Shown here: piece after piece, positions 39,575 to 48,434 of the stretch
How the letters are laid out: each line of letters begins with the position of its first letter
How positions within the stretch are numbered: the first letter of the stretch is position 1
Source of the DNA: Piscinibacter gummiphilus
GTDB taxonomy: Bacteria > Pseudomonadota > Gammaproteobacteria > Burkholderiales > Burkholderiaceae_C
DNA: 64,000 bases
Direction: 5' to 3'
NCBI RefSeq assembly: GCF_002116905.1
Contig: NZ_CP015118.1
Location: 5,084,001 to 5,148,000, forward strand
The notes under the pieces: generated by a model
The model's database searches: none
What the model was told of the DNA's origin: nothing
What the model saw: only the letters and a program-made list of their open reading frames with translations
Made by a program: the position numbers and the translations under genes

Positions 39575-42500
39575 ATGAAACGCATGCTGATCAATGCGAC
39601 GCAGGCCGAGGAACGCCGCCTGGCGATCGTCGACGGCCAGAAGCTGCTCGATTTCGAAACCGAGATCGAAGGCCGCGAGCAACGCAAGGGCAACATCTAC
39701 AAGGCCGTCGTCACGCGCGTCGAGCCTTCGCTGGAAGCCTGTTTCGTCGACTACGGCGAAGACCGCCACGGCTTCCTGCCGTTCAAGGAAATCTCCCGCA
39801 ACTACTTCCGCGACGGCGTGGACGTGCGCAACGCACGCATCCAGGACGCCATCAAGGAAGGCGACCAGCTGCTCGTGCAGGTCGAGAAGGAAGAGCGCGG
39901 CAACAAGGGCGCCGCCCTCACCACGTTCGTCTCGCTGGCCGGCCGCTACCTCGTGCTGATGCCGAACAACCCGCGCGGCGGTGGCGTGTCGCGCCGCATC
40001 GAGGGCGAGGACCGCGAAGAGCTGAAGGAAAACCTCGACCAGCTCGAGTACCCGAAGGGCATGAGCCTGATCGCGCGCACCGCCGGCATCGGCCGCACCG
40101 CGAACGAGTTGCAGTGGGACCTGAACTACATGCTCACGCTGTGGAAGGCCATCGACGGCGCTTCCCAGGCGGGCAAGGGCGCCTTCCTGATCTACCAGGA
40201 ATCGTCGCTGGTCATCCGTGCCATCCGCGACTACTTCACCGCGGACGTCGGCGAGATCCTGATCGACACCGACGACATCTACGACCAGGCCCAGCAGTTC
40301 ATGAGCCACGTGATGCCCGAGGCGGCATCCAAGGTCAAGCGCTACCGCGACGACGCACCGCTGTTCAGCCGCTTCCAGATCGAGCACCAGATCGAGACCG
40401 CGTTCTCGCGCACGGTGAACCTGCCCTCGGGCGGCGCCATCGTGATCGACCACACCGAAGCCCTCGTGTCGGTCGACGTCAACAGCGCCCGCTCCACCCG
40501 CGGCAGCGACATCGAGGAAACGGCCACCCGCACGAACCTCGAAGCCGCCGATGAAATCGCCCGCCAGATGCGCCTGCGCGACCTGGGCGGCCTGATCGTC
40601 GTCGACTTCATCGACATGGAAGAGTCGAAGAACCGCCGCGACGTGGAAAACCGCCTGCGCGACGCCCTTCGCCAGGACCGCGCCCGCGTGCAGTTCAGCT
40701 CCATCAGCAAGTTCGGCCTGCTCGAACTCAGCCGCCAGCGCCTGCGCCCCGCCCTCTCCGAAGGCAGCCACATCACCTGCCCGCGCTGCAACGGCACCGG
40801 CCACATCCGCGACACCGAATCCAGCGCGCTGCAGATCCTGCGCATGGTGCAGGAAGAGTCGATGAAGGAAAACACCGCTGCCGTGCACGTGCAGGTGCCG
40901 GTGGAGGTGACCTCGTTCCTGCTGAACGAGAAGCGCACCGAGATCGCCAAGATCGAGCTGAAGCAGCGCATCACCGTGCTGCTCGTGCCGAACAAGCACC
41001 TCGACACCCCGAACTACCGCCTCGAGCGCCTGCGCCACGACGACCCGCGCCTCGAGAACCTGCAGGTCAGCTACTCGATGATCGAGGAGCCGGACGACGA
41101 AGTCGGCATCACCCGCCGCGAGAAGTTCAAGGCCAAGCAGGAACCCGTGATCAAGGGCATCCTGCCCGACACGCCGGCCCCCGTGGCCGAGCCGAAGCCC
41201 GAACCCGCCCCGGCCCCGGTGGCCACACCGGCGCCCGCCCCCGTGGCCGCGCCGGCTGCATCCGGCGGCTTCTTCGGCTTCCTGAAGAAGCTGTTCGGCG
41301 GCGGTGAAACGCCCGCCCCCGTGGTGGCCGCGCCCGTCGAGGCGCCGGCGACCGAAACGAAGGAAAACCGCGGCGACCGCAAGGGCCGTGGCGAGCGCAA
41401 CGGCCGTGGCGGCCGCGATGGCGGCAAGCGCGACGGCGAACGCGGTGAGCGCGGCGCCCGCGGTGAACGTGGCGAGCGCGGCGAAGGCCGTGGCGACCGC
41501 GCGGAACGCGGTGAGCGTGGTGACCGGGGCGAAGGCCGCGGCCGCCGTGGCGAACGCAGCGAGACGCCGGTGGAAGCCGGCGCCGAGACCGCCCGTCCGC
41601 CGCGCGAGCGTGGTGAACGCGGTGAACGTGGCGAACGTGGCCGTGGCCAGGAAGCCCGCGCCGAAGGCGCCCAGGGCGGCCGCGACGAAGCCCGCGCCGA
41701 ACGTGGCGAGCGGGGTGAACGCGGCGAGCGTGGCGAAGGCCGCCGCAACCGCCCGGAACGCGAAGCCCGTCCCAACGCCGTGACCGAAGGCGCCGCCGAC
41801 GAGGCCGTGCAGGCCCGCGCGTTCGTGGACACCGTGCCGGGTGGCGACACGCCGGAAGCCGGTGCCGAGACCGGTGAACGCACCGGCCGCCGCCGCAACC
41901 GCCGTGGCCGTGGTGGCCGCGACCGCGACGAGACCCGCGCCGCCGAAGGTGGTGAAGACACCGCGGTGGACAGCACCACCGCCGTCGCCGGCCTCGTGCC
42001 GGTGGCCGCCGGCAGCGATGCCGAGCTGGCCCCCACCGATGCCGTGGACGCGGCGCCGGTCGACGCCGAAGGCAACCCCACGGGCGAGCCGCAGGAACGC
42101 GAAGGCCGCCGCCGCAACCGCGGCCGTGGCCGTGACCGCCAGCGCCGCGAGGACGCCGGCGCCGATGGCCAGCAGGCCCTGCTGGAAGCCACCGGTGACG
42201 TCGCCGCCGACCTGACCCGTGCCGTCGAACCGGTGGAAGCCGCACCGGCTGCCCCGGTCGTCGCCGCCGCGCCGGTCGAGGCCCCGGCGCCTGCCGTGGA
42301 ACCCGTCGTCGCCGAAGCCGCTCCGGTGGCCGAGGCCGTGGCGCCTGCACCGGCTCCGGTGCAGGCACCGGCCCCCGCGCCGGTCGCTGCCCCGGTGGTG
42401 GCTGCCGCGGCACCGGCTCCGGCCGCGTACCAGCTGCCCATCGGCGAACTGCAGGCCGTGGCCGAGCAGCATGGCCTGCAGTGGGTGAACTCGGACGCCG

Positions 42501-42661
42501 AGAAGATCCGCGCCGCGCAGATCGCCATCGCGAACGAGCCGAAGCCGGTCCACGTGCCGCGCGAGATCAAGCCGGTGGTGCTGCTGGACGAAGGCCCGCT
42601 GGTGCTCGTCGAGACGCGCAAGGACCTGTCGCAGGTCCGCCTGCCGTTCGAGACGAACTGA
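39575..42661 (+). CDS. rne: Ribonuclease E
   Basis: 1028 residues from ATG 39575. The catalytic half is complete: S1 domain (about 38-118), metal ligands D301 in VSVDVNSA and D344 in IVVDFID, and the Zn-link C402-x2-C405 in CPRCNGTGH. At about 564-577 is FFGFLKKLFGG, an amphipathic helix like the membrane-targeting sequence of E. coli RNase E. The C-terminal half is low complexity: runs of GERGERG and RGDRAER, Pro/Ala stretches, then a conserved end VLLDEGPLVLVETRKDL. It starts mRNA decay and matures rRNA and tRNA, with a degradosome scaffold in the tail. Confidence 0.97.
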   Translation: MKRMLINATQAEERRLAIVDGQKLLDFETEIEGREQRKGNIYKAVVTRVEPSLEACFVDYGEDRHGFLPFKEISRNYFRDGVDVRNARIQDAIKEGDQLLVQVEKEERGNKGAALTTFVSLAGRYLVLMPNNPRGGGVSRRIEGEDREELKENLDQLEYPKGMSLIARTAGIGRTANELQWDLNYMLTLWKAIDGASQAGKGAFLIYQESSLVIRAIRDYFTADVGEILIDTDDIYDQAQQFMSHVMPEAASKVKRYRDDAPLFSRFQIEHQIETAFSRTVNLPSGGAIVIDHTEALVSVDVNSARSTRGSDIEETATRTNLEAADEIARQMRLRDLGGLIVVDFIDMEESKNRRDVENRLRDALRQDRARVQFSSISKFGLLELSRQRLRPALSEGSHITCPRCNGTGHIRDTESSALQILRMVQEESMKENTAAVHVQVPVEVTSFLLNEKRTEIAKIELKQRITVLLVPNKHLDTPNYRLERLRHDDPRLENLQVSYSMIEEPDDEVGITRREKFKAKQEPVIKGILPDTPAPVAEPKPEPAPAPVATPAPAPVAAPAASGGFFGFLKKLFGGGETPAPVVAAPVEAPATETKENRGDRKGRGERNGRGGRDGGKRDGERGERGARGERGERGEGRGDRAERGERGDRGEGRGRRGERSETPVEAGAETARPPRERGERGERGERGRGQEARAEGAQGGRDEARAERGERGERGERGEGRRNRPEREARPNAVTEGAADEAVQARAFVDTVPGGDTPEAGAETGERTGRRRNRRGRGGRDRDETRAAEGGEDTAVDSTTAVAGLVPVAAGSDAELAPTDAVDAAPVDAEGNPTGEPQEREGRRRNRGRGRDRQRREDAGADGQQALLEATGDVAADLTRAVEPVEAAPAAPVVAAAPVEAPAPAVEPVVAEAAPVAEAVAPAPAPVQAPAPAPVAAPVVAAAAPAPAAYQLPIGELQAVAEQHGLQWVNSDAEKIRAAQIAIANEPKPVHVPREIKPVVLLDEGPLVLVETRKDLSQVRLPFETN

Positions 42662-42678
42662 TCGCCTGAACGGATCCG

Positions 42679-42710
42679 CAACGGCGCGCTTCGGCGCGCC
42701 GTTGTCGTTT
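42679..42710 (+). terminator. Rho-independent terminator of rne
   Basis: A perfect 11-bp stem, CAACGGCGCGC and complement, closed by a TTCG tetraloop and followed by TCGTTT, 18 bp after the rne stop. The stable UUCG loop makes it the best terminator on the plus strand in this window. Confidence 0.85.
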
Positions 42711-42757
42711 CCGGGGGCAACTCCACGGGGCCCCTCGGACCCCGCCATCCCGGCGAA

Positions 42758-43070
42758 CGCCCATTGCTGTCCGGGGAAAAAACGGAAGATCGGTGACAGG
42801 CCCGACCCCGAGCGGGATGCAACGGATCTGCCGATGTCGTGACTCGATCGCATCGCGAAAACACGCTGTCATCCCGGCGCAGGCCGAGACCCTGAGCGTT
42901 GTGCCCCGCTCAGGCGCCAGAAAGTCCTCCGCGATGGCTCGCTGCCCTCGTGCCGAGGTGCAGTGTCTGGAGGTTCAACGCCGCGCTTCCGGCAAGGCCC
43001 AGGGTCCTGGCCTGCGCCGGGATGACGAGTGTTTTGAGTTCGTCTCGTTTTCCCCGGACAGCAATGGGCG
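42758..43070. repeat. Composite nested inverted repeat between rne and nagZ
   Basis: Outer 23-bp arms (42758-42780 and 43048-43070) are perfect inverted copies. Inside them are inner 24-bp arms (42868-42891 and 43003-43026, 22 of 24 complementary) of the same family as 21307 and 35828, around a 111-bp spacer. No open frame in the spacer is convincing. The layout, nested inverted ends with no gene, looks like a REP/MITE-type non-autonomous element. The rest of 42711-43166 holds nothing else that I can support. Confidence 0.75.
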
Positions 43071-43166
43071 GACGCCGGGGCCCACGGTCTGCTGACGCAC
43101 CTCGGGCGGAGTGGATCCCGGCGTTCGCCGGAGCGACGAGGGGTGGCGGGACGGGCCCGCTGAAAC

Positions 43167-44249
43167 TCAGGGCAGGCGTTCCAGCGCCCGCTGGTAGGCC
43201 GGATGGTGCATCAGCGCATCCCACGTCAGCGGCGCCGCCTGCGGCAGCAGCGCCACGCGGCGCGCTTCGCTGTCAGGGTCGGGCGTCCAGCCACCCTGGG
43301 TGAGCGATTCCGCCAGACCATCGAGCAGGTCGTCCACCGGGCGGCCGTCGCCCGTGGACTGGTTGCACAGCAACACCAGGTCGCAACCCGCATTCAGCGC
43401 CACCTTGGCCGCATCCGCGTACGACACGAGCGTGCCGTCGATGCGGCGTGCACCCTCCATGCTGAGGTCGTCGCTGAAGACCGCGCCGGTGAAACCGAGC
43501 TGCAGGCGCAGGATGTCCTTCAGCCAACGGTCGGAGAAGCCCGCCGGGCGTTCGTCCACCTTCGGGTAGATCACGTGGGCCGGCATCACGCTCGTGAGGC
43601 TCGTGCTGAGCCATTCGTACGGGCGCGCGTCGTCGGCCAGGATGGCCTTCAGCGAGCGCTTGTCGACGGGCACCTCGGTGTGGCTGTCGGCCTTCACGAA
43701 GCCGTGGCCGGGGAAGTGCTTGCCGCAGTTGGCCATGCCGGACAGCAGCAGGCCGTGCATCAGGCTCTTGGCCAGCACGGTGGCCACGCGCGGGTCGCGG
43801 TGGAAGGCGCGGTCGCCGATGACCCCGGACGAGCCGTGGTCGAGGTCGAGCACCGGCGTGAAGCTCAGGTCCACGCCGCAGGCGCGCAGTTCGGCGCCCA
43901 GCACGTAGCCGGCGGCCGTGGCGGCGTCGGTGGCGGTCAGCGCGCCCGAGCCCGGGCCGCCGTTGCCGTCGGTGTGCCACAGCTCGCCCAGCACGCGCAT
44001 GGGCGGCAGGTGCGTGAAGCCGTCGGTGCGGAAGCGTTGCACGCGGCCGCCTTCGTGGTCCACGCAGATGAGCACGTCGGGCCGGATCGACTTGATCTCG
44101 TGTGTCAGTTCGACGAGCTGGCGGCGGTCCGTCCAGTTGCGTGCGAAGAGGATCAGGCCACCGGTGAGCGGGTGCGCGAGGCGGCGGCGGTCGTCGGCGT
44201 TGAGCGTGGTGCCGGCGATGTCGAGGACGACGGGGGCGTGCGGGGTCAT
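43167..44249 (-). CDS. nagZ: Beta-N-acetylhexosaminidase NagZ (GH3)
   Basis: 360 residues from ATG 44249. GH3 motifs: CVDHEGGRVQRF, SFTPVLDLD, the catalytic KHFPGHGFVKADSHTE loop (His/Asp) and the nucleophile region FSDDLSMEGA. NagZ removes GlcNAc from 1,6-anhydro-MurNAc peptides in cytoplasmic cell-wall recycling. The start overlaps the acpS stop by 4 bp. It is the 3' end of the long minus-strand operon, next to the repeat. Confidence 0.95.
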   Translation of the reverse strand: MTPHAPVVLDIAGTTLNADDRRRLAHPLTGGLILFARNWTDRRQLVELTHEIKSIRPDVLICVDHEGGRVQRFRTDGFTHLPPMRVLGELWHTDGNGGPGSGALTATDAATAAGYVLGAELRACGVDLSFTPVLDLDHGSSGVIGDRAFHRDPRVATVLAKSLMHGLLLSGMANCGKHFPGHGFVKADSHTEVPVDKRSLKAILADDARPYEWLSTSLTSVMPAHVIYPKVDERPAGFSDRWLKDILRLQLGFTGAVFSDDLSMEGARRIDGTLVSYADAAKVALNAGCDLVLLCNQSTGDGRPVDDLLDGLAESLTQGGWTPDPDSEARRVALLPQAAPLTWDALMHHPAYQRALERLP

Positions 44250-44662
44250 GGACGGAGTTCCTTGGAGGGGTCGAGGGCTTCCACCACGACGAAGCTGGAA
44301 GCGTAGTCTTGTTCGTCGGTCACCGTGACGTGGGCCTTCAGGCCGCGTTCGGTGAACCAGTCGGCGAGCGCGCCGTGCAACCGGATCTCGGGCTTGCCGC
44401 TGGGCGCGTTGAGGATCTCGCAGGCGCGCCAGGTCATCGGCATGTGCATGCCGAGGCCGATGGCCTTCGAGAAGGCCTCCTTCGCCGAGAAGCGGGTGGC
44501 GAGGTAGCTGAGGCCCCGGGCCTCGACCCGCGCGCGGCGGGCGCGGAACACGAGGATCTCGTTGGGACCCAGCACCTTCTCGGCGAAGCGGTCGCCACGG
44601 CGGGCCATCGACGCGGCGATGCGCCGGATGTCGCAGAGGTCGGTGCCGATGCCGTAGATCAT
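44246..44662 (-). CDS. acpS: Holo-[acyl-carrier-protein] synthase
   Basis: 138 residues from ATG 44662. It has IYGIGTDLCDIRRI and FSAKEAFSKAIGLGM, the Mg2+ and CoA-binding signature. AcpS moves 4'-phosphopantetheine from CoA to ACP serines. In this genome segment two carriers could be its substrates: AcpP (57538) and the EPS ACP (17988). The gene overlaps pdxJ and nagZ by 4 bp each. Confidence 0.95.
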   Translation of the reverse strand: MIYGIGTDLCDIRRIAASMARRGDRFAEKVLGPNEILVFRARRARVEARGLSYLATRFSAKEAFSKAIGLGMHMPMTWRACEILNAPSGKPEIRLHGALADWFTERGLKAHVTVTDEQDYASSFVVVEALDPSKELRP

Positions 44663-45462
44663 GTGTTGCCCTCGCGCGTGCACTGCAGGTAGCGGCGCAC
44701 GGTCTCGGCCATGCCGAACTCGAGGGCATCACCCACCAGCGCGTGGCCGATCGACACCTCCTGCACGCCGGGCACGGCCTTCAGGAAGTCCGTCAGGTTG
44801 TCGAGGTTGAGGTCATGGCCGGCGTTCACGCCCAGGCCTTCGCGCAGCGCCGCGCGGGCGGTGTCCGCGAACGCCGGCGTCACCTCGGCCAGACGGCCTT
44901 CCGCGTGGGCGCGGGCATAGGTCTCGGTGTAGAGCTCGACGCGGTCGGCGCCCACCGCGCGCACGGCGGGCATGGCCTCGGGTGTCGGGTCCATGAACAG
45001 GCTCACGCGCACGCCCAGCGCCTTCACGTCGGCGATCAGCGGGGCCAGCCGCGCGGCGTCCTCGGGGAAGCGCCAGCCATGGTCGGACGTGGACTGCTCG
45101 ACGCTGTCGGGCACGAAGGTGCACTGGTGCAGCGGCAGGCCGCGCGCGACCACCTCGCGGGCCAGGTCCACCAGGTTGTGGAACGGGTTGCCCTCGATGT
45201 TGAACTCCGCGCCGGGCCAGGCCTTCAGCAGCTCGGCGAGGTCGAAGACGTCGTGGGCGCGGATGTGGCGCTCGTCGGGCCGCGGGTGCACCGTGATGCC
45301 GTCGGCCCCGGCTTCGAGGCACAGCGTGGCCGCGCGCACGACGCTCGGGATGCCGAGCGAGCGCGTGTTGCGCAGCAGGGCCACCTTGTTGACGTTGACC
45401 GACAGCGCGGTGCCGGCGCGTTGCGAATGGGAACCGGAGCCGCGGGACGTCAAGGGATTCAT
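44659..45462 (-). CDS. pdxJ: Pyridoxine 5'-phosphate synthase
   Basis: 267 residues. TIM-barrel PdxJ motifs: LSVNVNKVALLRNTR, GADGITVHPRPDERHI, EFNIEGN, VRVSLFMDP and GLGVNAGHDLN, ending with the VSIGHAL phosphate loop. It condenses 1-deoxyxylulose-5-phosphate with 3-amino-2-oxopropyl phosphate to form vitamin B6 phosphate. The start ATG at 45462 adds a 20-residue non-conserved lead; a later start is possible. The recO-pdxJ-acpS order is widely conserved. Confidence 0.95.
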   Translation of the reverse strand: MNPLTSRGSGSHSQRAGTALSVNVNKVALLRNTRSLGIPSVVRAATLCLEAGADGITVHPRPDERHIRAHDVFDLAELLKAWPGAEFNIEGNPFHNLVDLAREVVARGLPLHQCTFVPDSVEQSTSDHGWRFPEDAARLAPLIADVKALGVRVSLFMDPTPEAMPAVRAVGADRVELYTETYARAHAEGRLAEVTPAFADTARAALREGLGVNAGHDLNLDNLTDFLKAVPGVQEVSIGHALVGDALEFGMAETVRRYLQCTREGNT

Positions 45463-45474
45463 GGTTGGAGGGTT

Positions 45475-46281
45475 TCAGCCGAGGGATTGCACACCGATCA
45501 TCACCTGCCGCGTGCGCAGCACGTTCGAGCCGAGATGATAGTGAAGCAGGGCCCGGAGTTGCGAACGCAGCGCAGGCAAGACCCTGCCGCAGGCCTGCTG
45601 GAGCGCGGGGATGCTGCCGTGCTCCAGCGCCGCCTGCACCCCCACGAGGTCGGTGCCGCTGATCGGGGTGTCCGACGGCCGGGCCGACACAAGCCCCACT
45701 TCGGGCAGCAGCGCGTAGCCGCCATCCAGCGCCACGGACTGCTGCGTGGCGGTGACCACGGTCAGGTCGGGCAGCAGGCCCAGGCGCAGCAGCAGGGTCA
45801 GCTCGAACGCCCGCAGCGCGGCCTGCGTCACGGCGTCGTCGGCCGAGGCAAGCGAGGGGAGCGTGGCCGCGTAGGCGTCGAACAGTTCGGGATGGGGGTC
45901 CTGGCGGGCGAGCAGCTTCATCAGCAACTCGTTCAGGTAGAAGCCGCTGAAGAGGGCCGCACCGGTCAGCATGGCCGACCCGCCGGCCCACTCGGCACCG
46001 CGCAGCAGGCGCACTTCGCCGCCCGCCTCCACCGCGTCGCCGGCCTCACCCGCCTTCGGAGGCTTGCCGAGCGTGACGAACAGGCGCTGGAACGGCAGCA
46101 GCACCGGGCGCAGCTGCGAATACGGCCGCTTGGCGCCCTTGGCGATGACGGGCAGGCGCCCCGACTCTCGAGTGAAGACGTCGAGCACGAGGCTCGACTC
46201 GCTCCAGTCGTAGCGGTGGAGCACGTAGGCGGCGAGGACGGAGGGGGCGCGCGCCTGGCGCACCGGGCGAGGGGCGGCCAC
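45475..46281 (-). CDS. recO: DNA repair protein RecO
   Basis: 268 residues. N-terminal OB fold with AYVLHRYDWSESSLVLDVFT and VIAKGAKRPYSQLRPVLLPF, then a helical domain. No Cys4 zinc site is visible, as in E. coli RecO. It loads RecA on SSB-coated gaps with RecR. It lies 13 bp after era and 12 bp before pdxJ. Confidence 0.93.
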   Translation of the reverse strand: MAAPRPVRQARAPSVLAAYVLHRYDWSESSLVLDVFTRESGRLPVIAKGAKRPYSQLRPVLLPFQRLFVTLGKPPKAGEAGDAVEAGGEVRLLRGAEWAGGSAMLTGAALFSGFYLNELLMKLLARQDPHPELFDAYAATLPSLASADDAVTQAALRAFELTLLLRLGLLPDLTVVTATQQSVALDGGYALLPEVGLVSARPSDTPISGTDLVGVQAALEHGSIPALQQACGRVLPALRSQLRALLHYHLGSNVLRTRQVMIGVQSLG

Positions 46282-46294
46282 GCTCAGCGGAGGC

Positions 46295-47275
46295 TCATTC
46301 GTAGCCGTAGCTGCGGAGGTGTTCCTCGTTGTCGGCCCAGCCCGAACGGACCTTGACCCACAGCTCCAGGAAGACCTTGCAGTCCATCAGGCGCTCGAGC
46401 TCCTGGCGCGTCTCGGAGCCGATGCGCTTGAGGCGTTCGCCATCGTGGCCGATCACCATGCCCTTGTGGGCATCGCGTTCGACGATGATGGTGGCGGCGA
46501 TGCGCCGCAGGTTGCCCTCTTCCTCGAACTTGTCGATCACGACGGTGGAGGTGTAGGGAAGTTCGTCGCCGGTCAGGCGGAAGAGCTTCTCGCGGATGAG
46601 TTCGCTCGCGAGGAAACGGTCGGTGCGGTCGGTGAGCGCGTCTTCCTCGTAGAACCAGGGCTGCTGCGGCAGGTAGGGCTTCACGATGCCCAGCAGGCGC
46701 TCGACGTCGGCCGCCTTCTTGGCCGACAGCGGCACGAACTCGGCGAACGCGTGGCGGTCCTGCATGCCCTTGAGCCAGGGCATCAGGTCGGCGCGGCGCT
46801 GCACGGCGTCGAGCTTGTTGGCGATCAGGAACACCGGGCGGTCCTTCGGCATCAGCGCGAGCACCTTGGCGTCGTCCAGGCCGAAGCGGCCGGCTTCCAC
46901 CAGGAACAGCACCACGTCGACGTCGTTCAGTACCCCGGTGACCGTGCGGTTCAGGTTGCGGTTGAGCGCGGCCGTGTGCTTGGTCTGGAAGCCGGGGGTG
47001 TCGACGAACACGAACTGGGTGTCGTCGACCGTGCGGATGCCGGTGATGCGGTGGCGCGTGGTCTGCGCCTTGTCGGAGGTGATGCTGACCTTCTGGCCGA
47101 CCAGCGCGTTCAGCAGCGTGGACTTGCCGACGTTGGGCCGGCCCACGATGGCGACGAGGCCGCAGCGGGTGTCGCCGCCCCCGTCTTCGTCGTCGTGATC
47201 GGACGACAGCGGTTCGGAGTCCTGCGCCTCGGCGTTCTGCTCGGGCACATCGGGGTCTTGCTCGGGGTGGTTCAT
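46295..47275 (-). CDS. era: GTPase Era
   Basis: 326 residues from ATG 47275. An acidic N-terminal extension of about 37 residues (runs of D, E, Q) is not part of the E. coli core. Then GRPNVGKST (G1), DTPGF (G3), NKLD (G4), SAKK (G5) and a C-terminal KH domain with RDAHKGMVIGHDGERLKRIG. Era binds 16S rRNA near the anti-SD and is needed for 30S assembly. It starts 2 bp after the rnc stop. Confidence 0.96.
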   Translation of the reverse strand: MNHPEQDPDVPEQNAEAQDSEPLSSDHDDEDGGGDTRCGLVAIVGRPNVGKSTLLNALVGQKVSITSDKAQTTRHRITGIRTVDDTQFVFVDTPGFQTKHTAALNRNLNRTVTGVLNDVDVVLFLVEAGRFGLDDAKVLALMPKDRPVFLIANKLDAVQRRADLMPWLKGMQDRHAFAEFVPLSAKKAADVERLLGIVKPYLPQQPWFYEEDALTDRTDRFLASELIREKLFRLTGDELPYTSTVVIDKFEEEGNLRRIAATIIVERDAHKGMVIGHDGERLKRIGSETRQELERLMDCKVFLELWVKVRSGWADNEEHLRSYGYE

Positions 47276-47277
47276 GC

Positions 47278-47982
47278 TCAGGAGCGCAAGGCGCTGCCGG
47301 GTTTGTCGCTCGCCTTCAGGGCGCGCAACATGCGGTTGGCGGCTTCCTGTTCGGCGTTTCGGCGGGACCGGCCTTCGCCGGCTTCGGTGAGGCCGAGCGC
47401 CGGGACGGCGCATTCGACCTCGAAGGTCTGGGCATGGGCCTGGCCACGGGTGCCCAGGATGCGGTAGGTGGGAACCGGCAGGCGGCGGGCCTGCAGCCAT
47501 TCCTGGAGTTCGGTCTTCGCGTCCTTCGCCCAGCCGTCGATCTCGGTGGTGGCGATCACCTCGCCGAACAGCAGCTTGACGAGGCTGCGGGCGGCGTCGA
47601 AGCCGCCGTCGACGAAGGTGGCGCCGATGATGGCTTCCAGCGCGTCGGCCAGGATGGAGGGGCGCTGGGCGCCGCCGCCGCGGGCTTCGCCGTCGCTCAG
47701 GCGCAGCACGTCGGGCAGCCCGATCACGAGGGCCACGCGGTGCAGGCTGTCCTCGCGGACGAGGTGGGCCCGCACCCGGGTCAGGTCGCCCTCGTCGGAG
47801 CCGCTGAACCGCTCGTACAGCAGGCCGCTGATGGCCAGGCTGAGCACCGCGTCGCCCAGGAACTCGAGGCGCTCGTTGTGGTCGGCGCCGAAGCTGCGGT
47901 GCGTGATGGCACGGCTCAGCAACTCCGGCCGGGCGAACGTGTGTCCCAGACGTTGTTGGAGGGCGGTGAGGCGGTGGTCCAC
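47278..47982 (-). CDS. rnc: Ribonuclease III
   Basis: 234 residues. RNase III signature NERLEFLGDAVLSL, second active-site ADALEAIIGATFVDGG, and a C-terminal dsRNA-binding domain with DAKTELQEWLQ. It processes 30S rRNA precursor and cuts double-stranded RNA. Order lepB-DUF4845-rnc-era-recO is standard in betaproteobacteria. Confidence 0.96.
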   Translation of the reverse strand: MDHRLTALQQRLGHTFARPELLSRAITHRSFGADHNERLEFLGDAVLSLAISGLLYERFSGSDEGDLTRVRAHLVREDSLHRVALVIGLPDVLRLSDGEARGGGAQRPSILADALEAIIGATFVDGGFDAARSLVKLLFGEVIATTEIDGWAKDAKTELQEWLQARRLPVPTYRILGTRGQAHAQTFEVECAVPALGLTEAGEGRSRRNAEQEAANRMLRALKASDKPGSALRS

Positions 47983-48013
47983 GGGTCGAAAGAGGCGCGA
48001 TTCAGCCGACAGC

Positions 48014-48382
48014 TTACTTCGACTTGCCTTCGTATTTCAGCAACAGGTATACCGGGCCCATCAGCTCGATTTCCTTGTCGTAGGCGAACGAGATCACGAG
48101 CTTGTCGTTGACCTTGGTGACCGCGAGGTCGTTGCCGGTGACGGACTGGATCGAGTACTCGATCTCTTTCTGCCGCTCGAACGCCGCGCGGACCTCCGGC
48201 ACGGTGGCCGGACTCGACGAGGCGATCTTGTCGATGGCGCGCTGGATCGTCAGGTATTCGTTGACCGTGGGCAGCACCTTCAGTGCGACCAGCGTGACGA
48301 TGCCGATCAGGATGGCCCAGAACATCAGCCCGAACAAGGTCACACCGCGTTGACCGCGGGGCGAACGAAACGGGAGGGTCAT
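48014..48382 (-). CDS. DUF4845 membrane protein
   Basis: 122 residues from ATG 48382 (AAGGAG a few nt upstream). One N-terminal span preceded by GQRGVTLFGLMFWAILIG, which looks like a type IV pilin-like segment (GxTL), then a small soluble domain. DUF4845 proteins lie between lepB and rnc in most betaproteobacteria and have no known function. The gene is 31 bp upstream of rnc. Confidence 0.9.
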   Translation of the reverse strand: MTLPFRSPRGQRGVTLFGLMFWAILIGIVTLVALKVLPTVNEYLTIQRAIDKIASSSPATVPEVRAAFERQKEIEYSIQSVTGNDLAVTKVNDKLVISFAYDKEIELMGPVYLLLKYEGKSK

Positions 48383-48434
48383 GGTCGATGGCTCCTTGGG
48401 TGATGCTGACGAGAGCAAGGTCTGTGGATCGAAC

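Noticed and set aside
41380..42480. Coding repeats in rne as a tandem-repeat insertion or frameshift
   Set aside because: The frame is intact to the conserved C-terminus, and low complexity is normal in this part of RNase E.
39470..42853. A long minus-strand open frame antisense to rne
   Set aside because: Low-complexity Ala/Gly/Arg product without motifs; the rne frame on the other strand is certain.
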